A stretch of DNA of 7,166 nt, taken from positions 1-7,166 of the forward strand of contig JAAHIC010000221.1 in NCBI GenBank assembly GCA_010671965.1. The letters run 5' to 3'. Shown here piece by piece: positions 1 through 6,068 of the stretch (the first letter of the stretch is position 1; every line of letters starts with the position of its first letter). The notes under the pieces were generated by a model. The model was not told the origin of the DNA. It worked only from the letters and a program-made list of their open reading frames with translations, and did not search any database. This stretch comes from Leptolyngbya sp. SIO4C5 (lineage in GTDB: Bacteria; Cyanobacteriota; Cyanobacteriia; Phormidesmidales; Phormidesmidaceae). A program made the position numbers and the translations under genes.

Positions 1-3
1 TAA

Positions 4-360
4 AACTTCGAGCGTTCGGTTAGAAGCCTAGCTCAGCAGACAGGGGTTTCGGAAGCGACAATTAGCTATTTCCGTAATCGGCAACAAGAAATTAGAAGTG
101 AAACGCTTTATCGCTTGTTGGCAGGTCTCCCTCCTGAAGCTTATCTACACTTTTTTTCGTTATTCCTTGAAGATGAGATGGTTGATAGCGACCCTAACAA
201 GAGACGTTTACTTAGTTCGACGCTATTACTGGCACAGCTTAAGGCATACATAGTGCAGGCAAATGACGAAGAGATTACCAAGCTTTTATCTGTAGTCTCA
301 GACGGTTGCCGTACTCGCCTAGAGAGCAATAGTAAGAGACAGACAGACCTGAAAGCGTAG
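4..360 (+). CDS. XRE-like helix-turn-helix protein, start not found (partial or broken)
   Basis: The open frame after an in-frame TAA at 1-3 encodes a recognisable HTH: a segment like helix 2 (SVRSLAQQTGVS), a recognition-helix-like segment (EATISYFRNRQQ) and helix 4 (SETLYRLLAGLP), followed by a short helical tail. This pattern is typical of small XRE-type DNA-binding proteins common in cyanobacteria. No ATG, GTG or TTG occurs in frame between 4 and 114. The first candidate, TTG at 115, lies after the HTH and has no Shine-Dalgarno sequence, so translation from it would make an 81-residue remnant without the DNA-binding motif. XRE helix 1, normally upstream, would lie beyond the TAA. The gene may therefore be a pseudogene, may join to upstream sequence through a frameshift outside the window, or may use an ATT start at 61. 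The frame ends at TAG 358-360 and converges on the leftward operon. The HTH identity is fairly sure; intactness is doubtful. Confidence 0.6.
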   Translation, partial: NFERSVRSLAQQTGVSEATISYFRNRQQEIRSETLYRLLAGLPPEAYLHFFSLFLEDEMVDSDPNKRRLLSSTLLLAQLKAYIVQANDEEITKLLSVVSDGCRTRLESNSKRQTDLKA

Positions 361-370
361 AAAGCAAATT

Positions 371-389
371 AAAGTTAAACAAAAGTTAA
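371..389. repeat. Direct repeat AAAGTTAA, 11-bp spacing, convergent intergenic region
   Basis: AAAGTTAA occurs at 371-378 and 382-389, an offset of 11 bp (one helical turn), in the AT-rich gap between two converging genes. No convincing rho-independent terminator is present in 361-456; the best stem seen is only five pairs (GATTG 402-406 with CAATC 420-424) with no T-run. Two copies this short in AT-rich DNA may be chance. Confidence 0.3.
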
Positions 390-456
390 GCTTCGTTCTT
401 TGATTGGCCCATTCTTGAGCAATCGAACATTTGCGGCTGCCTGATGTCAGATTTCG

Positions 457-870
457 TTAGCTAGCTCTGCGCTGCATATCGGCTATTTGCTGCATCAAGC
501 TGAAAAGAGTGTTTGTCACGGTTTGAACTGCTTGACCAAGCTGAGAAAAGCCATCATTCATGTTTTGCCTGGTTTCTTGGATTTGACTCAAAAGTTCGAC
601 TTCAGCATCTACCGTCTCAGTACGCTCGTCATCGATCCGCAGTCCCCAAGCTTCAATTGCTCTGGCGTTAGAGTCGGTAATTGCTTTAGTTTCAGCAATG
701 GATGTTCTGAGTTCAGCGATCGCTGTGCTATTGGCAGCGATTGCCTTAGCATTACTATCTGTAATGACCTTCGTTTCTTGTAGTTCAGTCATCATCTGCT
801 GATGATCAGCTTCGTGTCGCTGAGCCATGCGCTCCAACAAAGCTTCAATTCGGTCTAGCCTTTCAGACAT
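457..870 (-). CDS. Coiled-coil protein with 28-residue internal repeat (137 aa, unknown function)
   Basis: I do not recognise a named family. The protein is almost wholly predicted alpha-helical coiled coil (MSERLDRIEALLERM at the start) with no membrane segment or catalytic motif. It contains an internal duplication: ETKxITDSNAxAI at residues 32-44 and again at 60-72, exactly 28 residues (four heptads) apart. It is the third gene of a leftward operon; its ATG at 870 follows the previous stop by 12 bp, and the likely ribosome binding site GAGG overlaps that stop codon (TGAGG), suggesting coupled translation. A structural, oligomerising or accessory role to the upstream regulator is an inference from composition only. 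The gene call itself is well supported by length, ribosome binding site and operon spacing. Confidence 0.8.
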   Translation of the reverse strand: MSERLDRIEALLERMAQRHEADHQQMMTELQETKVITDSNAKAIAANSTAIAELRTSIAETKAITDSNARAIEAWGLRIDDERTETVDAEVELLSQIQETRQNMNDGFSQLGQAVQTVTNTLFSLMQQIADMQRRAS

Positions 871-882
871 TTGGCAATCGCC

Positions 883-1461
883 TCACTTTTCGTCGTTACC
901 GGGTAGCTGCCACGGCTCACCACCTAGCTGTTTAATCTGTTCTTCTAGTCGGTTGATGTGCTCTTGCAACATATCAGGCTCGGAGTAGGTCTCACCTAAC
1001 TGTTCTAAATCAGTTTCTAGCTGTTGAATGCGTTGTGTTAAGCGATCGTTGTATTCAGCCTCGCTTCGAATAATTCTGAAAACGTTATCAAATCGACGTT
1101 CTAGCGATTCAGTAGACAAAGCTAAGCAAAGTACTAATGCAGCTCTGTTTCCGCGAAATGATTGCCAATGCCAATAGGCTACAACAACTTCTAAGGGTAA
1201 TCCTATTATCCGACTTTGCCCTCGGCTTTGAGCTTCAGATTCAATTTCTACTTGAGAAGTCTGAGGCGTATACCCTTCTCCCAGTAGGGATTTGAGAGCT
1301 TTTGAGCGCAAAAAATCTGAGGCGTTCTGAACCTTGAGTCCCACTGATTGAGCTGCCTGGGTAATTGACATTCGGTAACTGCCATCCGGCAGCATGAAGC
1401 CATCAATGGTTGTTGATCCAATCGTGATGGATTCTCTATTGGCTTTGAGAGAGTCGGTCAT
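883..1461 (-). CDS. Putative DNA-binding protein with C-terminal coiled coil, cyanobacterial 'MSxTQAA' type (192 aa)
   Basis: Residues about 18-130 carry a pattern I associate with an uncharacterised cyanobacterial family often found on accessory DNA: DGSYRMSITQAAQSVGL, FLRSKALKSLLGEGYT, then a conserved-looking core around LEVVVAYWHWQ and STESLERRFD. The first part resembles a helix-turn-helix of the kind seen in KilA/Bro-type phage antirepressors, but this is a visual comparison. Residues about 134-180 form a coiled coil, so a dimer or higher oligomer is likely. No membrane helix or catalytic site is seen. The ATG at 1461 lies 16 bp after the ribbon-helix-helix gene, with a HIP1 octamer (1466-1473) in the gap and no strong Shine-Dalgarno sequence. 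The gene call is solid; a regulatory role is inferred. Confidence 0.82.
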   Translation of the reverse strand: MTDSLKANRESITIGSTTIDGFMLPDGSYRMSITQAAQSVGLKVQNASDFLRSKALKSLLGEGYTPQTSQVEIESEAQSRGQSRIIGLPLEVVVAYWHWQSFRGNRAALVLCLALSTESLERRFDNVFRIIRSEAEYNDRLTQRIQQLETDLEQLGETYSEPDMLQEHINRLEEQIKQLGGEPWQLPGNDEK

Positions 1462-1477
1462 TACTGCGATCGCTCAG

Positions 1478-1672
1478 CTAACTGCCTGGCCTGGCTGCAG
1501 AGGGATACTTCTCAGGAAATTTCGCTCTAACAGATAGCTCAACTAGAAACGCTGCAAGGTTAGCGGTTGGTCTTCCTTCTTGATCAGCCCACTTTTCCAG
1601 GTCATCGAAGACCTGATCAGGCAGCACAATAGTTGTTCTTTTGCTCATGAAGCAGGTCGTATTGTCTGACAT
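1478..1672 (-). CDS. Ribbon-helix-helix (CopG/Arc-like) transcriptional regulator (64 aa)
   Basis: After a short N-terminal extension the sequence follows the ribbon-helix-helix plan: a basic beta-strand (SKRTTIVLP, residues 10-18), helix A (DQVFDDLEKWADQEG) and helix B (TANLAAFLVELSVRA). Such proteins dimerise and insert the paired strand into the DNA major groove, usually repressing their own promoter or plasmid copy-number, partition or toxin-antitoxin genes. The start at 1672 is favoured because AGAAGGA lies about 10 bp upstream; the internal ATG at 1648 (MSKRTT) has none. It is the first gene of the leftward operon and faces a cluster of 11-bp-spaced half-sites at 1711-1770, so autoregulation is the natural inference. 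No toxin-like partner is recognisable, making a general plasmid regulator more likely than an antitoxin. Confidence 0.85.
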   Translation of the reverse strand: MSDNTTCFMSKRTTIVLPDQVFDDLEKWADQEGRPTANLAAFLVELSVRAKFPEKYPSAARPGS

Positions 1673-1710
1673 GCAAATTCTATCCTTCTCTTGGCCCTTC
1701 TTACGACTAA

Positions 1711-1770
1711 AACATAGAAACAGATAATTAAACCAATTAATTCTATGTTAATTCTATGCTAATGTATGTT
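1711..1770. promoter_or_regulatory. Probable operator: iterated TTCTATG half-sites with 11-bp period
   Basis: A perfect 9-bp inverted repeat, AACATAGAA (1711-1719) and TTCTATGTT (1741-1749), flanks an AT-rich centre. The right arm continues as near-tandem copies: AATTCTATGTT (1739-1749), AATTCTATGCT (1750-1760) and a degenerate AATGTATGTT (1761-1770). An 11-bp centre-to-centre spacing is known for paired Arc-type ribbon-helix-helix dimers, and such a regulator is encoded next door. The region lies between divergent transcription units. On the minus strand TTAACA (1751-1746) could be a -35 element, but no clear -10 box can be assigned, so exact promoters are left open. Confidence 0.6.
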
Positions 1771-1781
1771 GAAATGATTGA

Positions 1782-1868
1782 GAACGGTATGGGCACAGAA
1801 CTGGAACAGGGTCGGAATGTTGCAGTCTGTACCAACCTTGTTCCGCTTCGTTCCAAGCCAGTACCAAC
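1782..1868. promoter_or_regulatory. Second repeat cluster upstream of the rightward operon (GGAAC/GTTCC and GTACCAAC)
   Basis: GGAAC (1803-1807) and GGAAT (1814-1818) lie 11 bp apart; facing them are two inverted copies GTTCC (1840-1844 and 1850-1854) 10 bp apart. GTACCAAC occurs twice as a direct repeat (1829-1836 and 1861-1868), bracketing the GTTCC pair. Helical-turn spacing and opposed orientation suggest an operator or iteron-like binding site for a second DNA-binding protein, plausibly the HTH protein encoded 24 bp downstream. An overlapping 61-codon frame here has no ribosome binding site and is not annotated. Confidence 0.4.
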
Positions 1869-1891
1869 AATGATTCAAAGGATTTTATGCC

Positions 1892-2467
1892 ATGCAATCA
1901 CTCAGCGGATTCTGCAAAACGCACAAATTACCCAAAACTAGCGTTCGCCGTTGGCTACATGAGAATGGATTTGATACGGCTGAAGGTTTGTCATCAGCGG
2001 CTCAAATTGCCGCTCAGGAGCACTTTTTAGATAACCAGCAAGAAGTGCCGCTCAGCCCGACTGAAGTTTTAGAGGACGCGGTTACTAGCGGTTTGAGCGT
2101 GCACCTCGGCTCCTCACTGACGCTTCCCTCTGTTTCCAGTCCTGTTCCAGCTGGCGATGACATGGCTTATCTAGCGCAGCAGCAGCAACGCCTCGCTGTG
2201 TTTGAAGCGCAGCAGCAGCAAGCTATTGAGCAGATGCAGCAACAATATGAGCGAACTCAAGCACTGAATGCTCAGTACCGCGAAGCGATTAGTATCAGCG
2301 ATCAGCTGCTTTTACAGGAGTATCAGTTACGAGGTGTCCAGCTAGGCTACGCTGCGCTCGAAACTAAGCAGCAAGCCTTCAAAGCGACGGTTCAAGCTGC
2401 TGAGGCCGGGACGCTGCCGGGAAAGCCACAGCCCGCCGCCGAGGAAGAATCACCAGCGTCAGCGTAA
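1892..2467 (+). CDS. HTH protein with Gln-rich coiled coil (191 aa), possible -1 frameshift product
   Basis: The N-terminus (residues 4-29, with THKLPKTSVRRWLHENG) reads as a helix-turn-helix DNA-binding motif. A low-complexity linker follows, then a long Gln-rich coiled coil (about 91-172, with QQQQ runs) and an acidic tail (PAAEEESPASA). The arrangement of a small N-terminal HTH on a long coiled coil is reminiscent of KfrA-type plasmid proteins, which bind their own promoter and assist plasmid segregation; this comparison is of architecture, not sequence identity. The ATG at 1892 is preceded by AAAGGAT at a suitable distance. It is the first gene of the rightward unit, just after two repeat clusters it might bind. 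Near its 3' end codons G177-K178 form a G_GGA_AAG slip site, and the -1 frame then stays open for 52 codons encoding a membrane segment. Confidence 0.82.
   Translation: MQSLSGFCKTHKLPKTSVRRWLHENGFDTAEGLSSAAQIAAQEHFLDNQQEVPLSPTEVLEDAVTSGLSVHLGSSLTLPSVSSPVPAGDDMAYLAQQQQRLAVFEAQQQQAIEQMQQQYERTQALNAQYREAISISDQLLLQEYQLRGVQLGYAALETKQQAFKATVQAAEAGTLPGKPQPAAEEESPASA
2419..2425 (+). promoter_or_regulatory. Candidate -1 ribosomal frameshift site G_GGA_AAG
   Basis: The heptamer GGGAAAG lies in the exact phase X_XXY_YYZ relative to the 191-codon gene (last base of CCG, then GGA, AAG). The same heptamer is the established slip site of the phage lambda G/GT frameshift. A Shine-Dalgarno-like GAGG at 2402-2405 lies 13 nt upstream, comparable to the stimulator position in bacterial dnaX frameshifting. 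No strong stem at the usual 5-9 nt downstream was found. Confidence 0.45.
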
Positions 2468-2583
2468 TTATCGTGGCGATCGCTGCTGTGTTTATTTGGC
2501 TACAGGCTCAGGCTCATCATGAATCGCCACGAAGTATTGATTTACCGCAATCTAGCGCTTCAGAGAGCCATCCAGAGGGCTGA
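2425..2583 (+). other. -1 frame extension encoding a basic segment and membrane helix (52 codons)
   Basis: In the -1 frame the codons after the slip site encode a basic stretch (RRRGR), a hydrophobic segment (VSVIIVAIAAVFIWL) and a Ser-rich hydrophilic tail, ending at TGA 2581-2583. Together with residues 1-178 this would give a 230-residue membrane-anchored form. Starting instead at the GTG at 2473 gives only 36 residues with a hydrophobic stretch too short to span a membrane and no ribosome binding site, so an independent small gene is less attractive. The frame overlaps the next gene by 65 bp. Chance or a sequencing indel cannot be excluded. Confidence 0.4.
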
Positions 2584-2740
2584 GCAAGCCGCTATTGATA
2601 GCCAGTTAGCTGCGAGCGCCGTCCAGGTCGGCGTCCAGCAAACTCGTTTAGCGGCGACCTGTGCGCAGCGAGCAAAAGTCGAATTAGCCCTACATATCAT
2701 CAGGAGAAAAATTAATGGCCGAAAAGAATCCTTTGACTAA
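2519..2740 (+). CDS. Small helical protein (73 aa, unknown function)
   Basis: No family is recognised. The product is Ala/Gln/Arg-rich and predicted to be almost entirely helical (RAIQRAEQAAIDSQLAASAVQ), ending in a basic segment (HIIRRKINGRK). There is no signal peptide or membrane helix. The ATG at 2519 has only a weak AGG about 10 bp upstream, and the gene overlaps the next by 26 bp, with the strong ribosome binding site of that gene inside its own 3' end, an arrangement typical of coupled operon genes. It may be a partner of the coiled-coil proteins on either side. Its 5' end also overlaps the possible frameshift tail of the preceding gene, so one of the two overlapping readings could be spurious. 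Confidence 0.6.
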   Translation: MNRHEVLIYRNLALQRAIQRAEQAAIDSQLAASAVQVGVQQTRLAATCAQRAKVELALHIIRRKINGRKESFD

Positions 2741-3344
2741 GAAACGTACTCGTCGCTCCACTGCTAAGACTCCCCATGTCTCCGGAGGTGGTTTGACTCC
2801 TAGTACACCGTCCCAAATAGGTAATTTTAGCGATTCGATTGAATTGCCTTACAACATTCCGGCCCATGATCCCAATAGCCTAATTCCGTCTGATATCTAT
2901 GATCCAGGAACTTCTTCAGCACCTCGAATGGAGCGCTCAGAAGCGGATCGGCGGATTGAAGACTATCACCAGATGATAGCGGCGCAGCAGGTCGCTGAGA
3001 CAGGCTATAACTTCATCTCAGCGGTGATGAAGACGCACACGAGCTACCAGAAAGCTTTGGGAGATGGCTTTACGGCGTTGAAAGAGACACTGACAACGCA
3101 GCGCAAACAGGTGAGTGCCGCGACTGCTGTTGTAGACCTGAGCACCGAGCGGCTTAAGTTTGCTACTGCCGTTCAGCGCAATGAGCAAGCCAACATCAAG
3201 CTGTCTGGCGAGCAGGTTAAGACAGGACTGCTGCAAGAGCGGACAGACATCGAGCTTGTCAAAGTGCGCAACGAGATCCAGGGACTCAAGGCTCAAGCCC
3301 AGCAAGCCTTGATGAAGGCTCAGTCCTTAGAGCTATCGGCCTAG
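2715..3344 (+). CDS. Basic-tailed coiled-coil protein (209 aa, unknown function)
   Basis: The start is secure: AGGAG (2702-2706) lies 8 bp before the ATG. The first ~20 residues are strongly basic (KKRTRRSTAK), suggesting contact with nucleic acid or membrane phospholipid. Residues about 21-75 look disordered, rich in Pro, Ser and Gly, with a possible short linear motif (YNIPAHDPNSLIPSDIYDP). Residues about 76-209 are helical with heptad-like spacing and high Gln/Ala/Lys/Glu content. No transmembrane helix or catalytic motif is present. Its position directly before the FtsK-like motor, with a 57-bp gap holding a perfect hairpin, suggests it is an adaptor or scaffold for that motor. I do not recognise the family. 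Confidence 0.8.
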   Translation: MAEKNPLTKKRTRRSTAKTPHVSGGGLTPSTPSQIGNFSDSIELPYNIPAHDPNSLIPSDIYDPGTSSAPRMERSEADRRIEDYHQMIAAQQVAETGYNFISAVMKTHTSYQKALGDGFTALKETLTTQRKQVSAATAVVDLSTERLKFATAVQRNEQANIKLSGEQVKTGLLQERTDIELVKVRNEIQGLKAQAQQALMKAQSLELSA

Positions 3345-3352
3345 AACGAGAC

Positions 3353-3372
3353 GGGACGCCAGCGGGCGTCCC
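3353..3372 (+). other. Perfect 8-bp hairpin between coiled-coil gene and motor gene
   Basis: GGGACGCC (3353-3360) and GGCGTCCC (3365-3372) pair perfectly around the tetraloop AGCG. There is no following T-run, so it is not a classical intrinsic terminator; it may stabilise an mRNA end, mark a processing point or attenuate expression of the motor gene. Confidence 0.55.
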
Positions 3373-3387
3373 TCACTACTTCATTTC

Positions 3388-3401
3388 GAGGGAGCATCCT
3401 C
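3388..3401 (+). promoter_or_regulatory. Ribosome binding site of motor gene, within a small inverted repeat
   Basis: GAGGGAG (3388-3394) lies 7 bp before the ATG at 3402 and sets that start. GAGG (3388-3391) can pair with CCTC (3398-3401), which would partly occlude the site; four pairs with a six-base loop is weak, so a regulatory effect is only possible. Confidence 0.5.
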
Positions 3402-6011
3402 ATGAAAACGCAACGGGAACGCGGTAAAGAAGAGAAACAGCGCCACCAGAAGGTGCATTCCAGGTTTGGCTACCTGTCTACGCTGGTATGGCTGACCAGT
3501 GGCACATCCCTATCGATTTCATTGCTCAGCGGCATTCTGTTTCAGAATCCGGGCATAGCGATCGCGGGATTGGGGACGACGGGACTGTCCTTTGCCGCTC
3601 TGAAGTCCAGCCGCAAACGCGCCACTCAGACCGCGATAACGCTGCTGGTGCAGAGCAACAACGATTGGGAGCATCGGCTGGCAACTACGGCTCAGGAAAG
3701 CCAAAACCAAATCGACAGGCTGACCCGTGATCGTGATGCTTTGCAGGCATCTCAGAGAGAGCTGATGCAAAAGCTAACAGAGGCTCAAAGCCAAGCAAGC
3801 GATCGCCAGGAGCGAATCCGCAGTCTACAGGCTGAAGCCAGCCAAATGACGGGGCAACTGAGCCGTTTGCAAGTGCAAGTAGCTGAGCTAGCTGCTAGAG
3901 ACAGCGCTAACCAGACGGAGCTAGAGCGGCGACGAGAGCAGGTCAAGACGCTCTCGCAGCGTCTAGCCCAGATGCAGGAGTCCCTCGAACAAGCTCAATC
4001 CCGTCTGAGTGAAAAACGCTATGACCTCGCCGTCCACCTAGACGCGATTGAGGTTCAGATCCTCGACGTTTGGAATCCTTTATTTCAGGGACTCATTGCC
4101 ATCTGCGATCGCTTCGACCCGAATCGTCCGGTGACTGATTTGGAGTATGCAGGCAAGCCAGTCGAGCTGGAGGAGCCAGAGAAAAAGCGGTGGACGCACT
4201 ACCGGGAGTCTCTGGTGGCCTATGACGCGGGCCTTCGAGATCGCGTCAACGCTATGAGTGAAGAGTGCGATTGCCATGACGATGCCTATAGCTTTTTCCT
4301 GACCCTGCTGGAGGAGATGACGCTGAGCTACTGCAAGCTGTGGTCGGGCATCCGAGACTTGGAACTCGGCACTACTCACGAAGGCGAGAAGCAATCTATC
4401 TATGCTGAGTTTGAGCAACTACGCGATGATTACGTCTCGGAAGCGTCCCAGTGGGTTGAGCGGTCTTCTCAGGTTGAAGTCGGCTTCAACGTGATTGAGG
4501 ACAGCTTCAAGCAGGAACTAGCCAGTTTGCAGCAGCGTATCGTGGACGCTGAAGCTTTAATTGAAGTGCTGCAAGCCCCGCGTCAGTTTCCTGGTGAAAC
4601 GTCCATCGACAAGGCAGGCAACCGTCTAATTGAGCACTTTGCTGCCCATAGCGTGATTCTAGATGCCGTCGAGAGCATCAAGATTCCTGGTGGTTTCCGG
4701 CTGCGCTTCAAAGTAGATCGCAATGCCGGCACCACCAAGCTGACCGATTCAGAGATAGACAAAATCTGTGAGGAAGTAGGAGCCTGGGGTGTCTCTCAGC
4801 ATCGGCTCAGCTCCGAGGACTTTGAGCTAGACCCTCGCAACTTCCTGCTAGAGGTGACGCTTTCTACCCCTGGCGAGAGCCAGTCCCGCTCAGCCAAGAG
4901 TAGAAAGCGCTCCGCGTCAAATTCAGCAGCGGCCAAAGCAGAAGCCGTGGGCGCTGAGCTGGTAGCCGAGCGCTTCACGGAGCTGGTCTGCTACAGTGCG
5001 GCAGAGTTTGAGGAGGTTGTGGCGCTCAAGTTCGTACCCAGGGTGCGGGTAGTAGCTGGCTCAACGGGCGGCAAATCACCTCTACTGGAGCTGATCGCCT
5101 GCGCGATCGCCCAGCTCCAGAAAGGTCAGCTCTGGCTAATCAACCCGATACCCGGCAGTCCCAAAGACTGGTTCCATGTGCCAGGGGTGGTGCCGCCGGG
5201 GAGCGACGGCATCGAGGCCGCGATCTCATGGCTAGGAGAAGCCCACGCCGAGTTCCAGCGCCGCCGCAACGACCTGCCCGGAACCGCTAACAAGCCGTTC
5301 ATCACGGTGATGGTGGATGAAATCAACGCGATCGCCCGCGACTACCCAGAGCTGGGCCTAGTGATGAAAGATTTTTATCAGCTCTCAGACCACACGCGCA
5401 TGGGCTTTTTGACAGCGGGGCAGGGGGCGAATGTCTCTGGCGTCAGCGGTGGTTCTCAGGCCAACCGCAAGACCGGCAACGCTACCAAACTGATGGCAGA
5501 AGACTTTGAGAACGCCACGCAGGTTTTCACGGCGACAGCGGCGAAGGTGTGGATCAATAAGCATCTCAAGGGTAATCAGATGAAAGCTTTTGAGGAGCGC
5601 TTAGACGCGCTCAATCAGCTCTGCGTGGAGCTGAACGAGGCAGAAGGCAAGTCAGCGTACCCGACTGACCCCACCAGCAAAGTCGTTTCTCCCGATGCCT
5701 ACCGGATAGCGCTGGTAGTCAGTCCACGGGAAGCCGAACCGTTCTTCATCCAGCTTCCGGCCTACAGCAGCTACGTGGGCCAGCTAGAAGGCGTTGAATT
5801 TCCGACAGGGGCAACAATTACGGCTCCTACTGAAAATCAGGTAGCTCTGGGACTCTTAGGCGTCGAGACGGCCCCAGACGCCGAATGCGTCTACTGCGGT
5901 CATGCCAAATTTCGCGGTAAGGGCCGCTATGCCGATGGACGGCGTAAGTTTGTGTGCTCAAACTGCGGACGTGTCCCTATAAAGCAAGACGCGATGGCCG
6001 GACAAGCCTGA
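3402..6011 (+). CDS. FtsK/SpoIIIE-like membrane-anchored DNA translocase with coiled coil and C-terminal zinc ribbon (869 aa)
   Basis: Order of parts: basic N-terminus; two hydrophobic helices (about 24-47 and 50-67) forming a membrane hairpin; long coiled coil (about 80-205); a helical region; a small alpha/beta region (about 412-489); a Ser/Lys/Arg linker; a P-loop motor (about 515-760); and a zinc ribbon with C829, C832, C852, C855. The motor shows an atypical Walker A (AGSTGGKSP, 552-560), a strand WLINP (578-582) matching the FtsK 'IDP' position with the following aromatic/VP and RRR elements, Walker B (VMVDE, 636-640) and TAGQ (671-674) where FtsK has ATQ. This fits the FtsK-HerA superfamily, ring motors that pump double-stranded DNA. 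The usual FtsK winged-helix gamma domain is absent; the zinc ribbon may take over DNA recognition. FtsK-like TraB proteins move plasmids between Streptomyces cells, a possible analogy. Motor class is fairly sure, biological role inferred. The P-loop is one residue shorter than the FtsK norm. Confidence 0.82.
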   Translation: MKTQRERGKEEKQRHQKVHSRFGYLSTLVWLTSGTSLSISLLSGILFQNPGIAIAGLGTTGLSFAALKSSRKRATQTAITLLVQSNNDWEHRLATTAQESQNQIDRLTRDRDALQASQRELMQKLTEAQSQASDRQERIRSLQAEASQMTGQLSRLQVQVAELAARDSANQTELERRREQVKTLSQRLAQMQESLEQAQSRLSEKRYDLAVHLDAIEVQILDVWNPLFQGLIAICDRFDPNRPVTDLEYAGKPVELEEPEKKRWTHYRESLVAYDAGLRDRVNAMSEECDCHDDAYSFFLTLLEEMTLSYCKLWSGIRDLELGTTHEGEKQSIYAEFEQLRDDYVSEASQWVERSSQVEVGFNVIEDSFKQELASLQQRIVDAEALIEVLQAPRQFPGETSIDKAGNRLIEHFAAHSVILDAVESIKIPGGFRLRFKVDRNAGTTKLTDSEIDKICEEVGAWGVSQHRLSSEDFELDPRNFLLEVTLSTPGESQSRSAKSRKRSASNSAAAKAEAVGAELVAERFTELVCYSAAEFEEVVALKFVPRVRVVAGSTGGKSPLLELIACAIAQLQKGQLWLINPIPGSPKDWFHVPGVVPPGSDGIEAAISWLGEAHAEFQRRRNDLPGTANKPFITVMVDEINAIARDYPELGLVMKDFYQLSDHTRMGFLTAGQGANVSGVSGGSQANRKTGNATKLMAEDFENATQVFTATAAKVWINKHLKGNQMKAFEERLDALNQLCVELNEAEGKSAYPTDPTSKVVSPDAYRIALVVSPREAEPFFIQLPAYSSYVGQLEGVEFPTGATITAPTENQVALGLLGVETAPDAECVYCGHAKFRGKGRYADGRRKFVCSNCGRVPIKQDAMAGQA

Positions 6012-6068
6012 TCAGAAACAGCCGTTTTCCCTCAGTTTTGCTTGAAAATCGTCTCGCAAAATGAGGCA

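Noticed and set aside
1478..1672. Toxin-antitoxin pair headed by the ribbon-helix-helix protein
   Set aside because: The next two genes are far too long or too coiled-coil rich for RelE, MazF or PIN toxins and show none of their motifs.
1756..1941. 61-codon open frame across the divergent control region
   Set aside because: No ribosome binding site, it runs over the operator repeats and overlaps the well-supported gene starting at 1892; the composition is not gene-like.
2473..2583. Independent 36-codon small membrane protein starting at GTG 2473
   Set aside because: No Shine-Dalgarno sequence and the start cuts the hydrophobic segment to about ten residues; the frameshift explanation uses the full segment and the preceding basic residues.
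3353..3372. Intrinsic terminator after the 209-residue protein gene
   Set aside because: The stem is good but the following bases (TCACTACTTC) are not a T-run, so it was kept only as a hairpin.
3488..3770. Overlapping open frames on both strands inside the motor gene
   Set aside because: They are shadows of the motor coding sequence with no ribosome binding sites or recognisable protein features.
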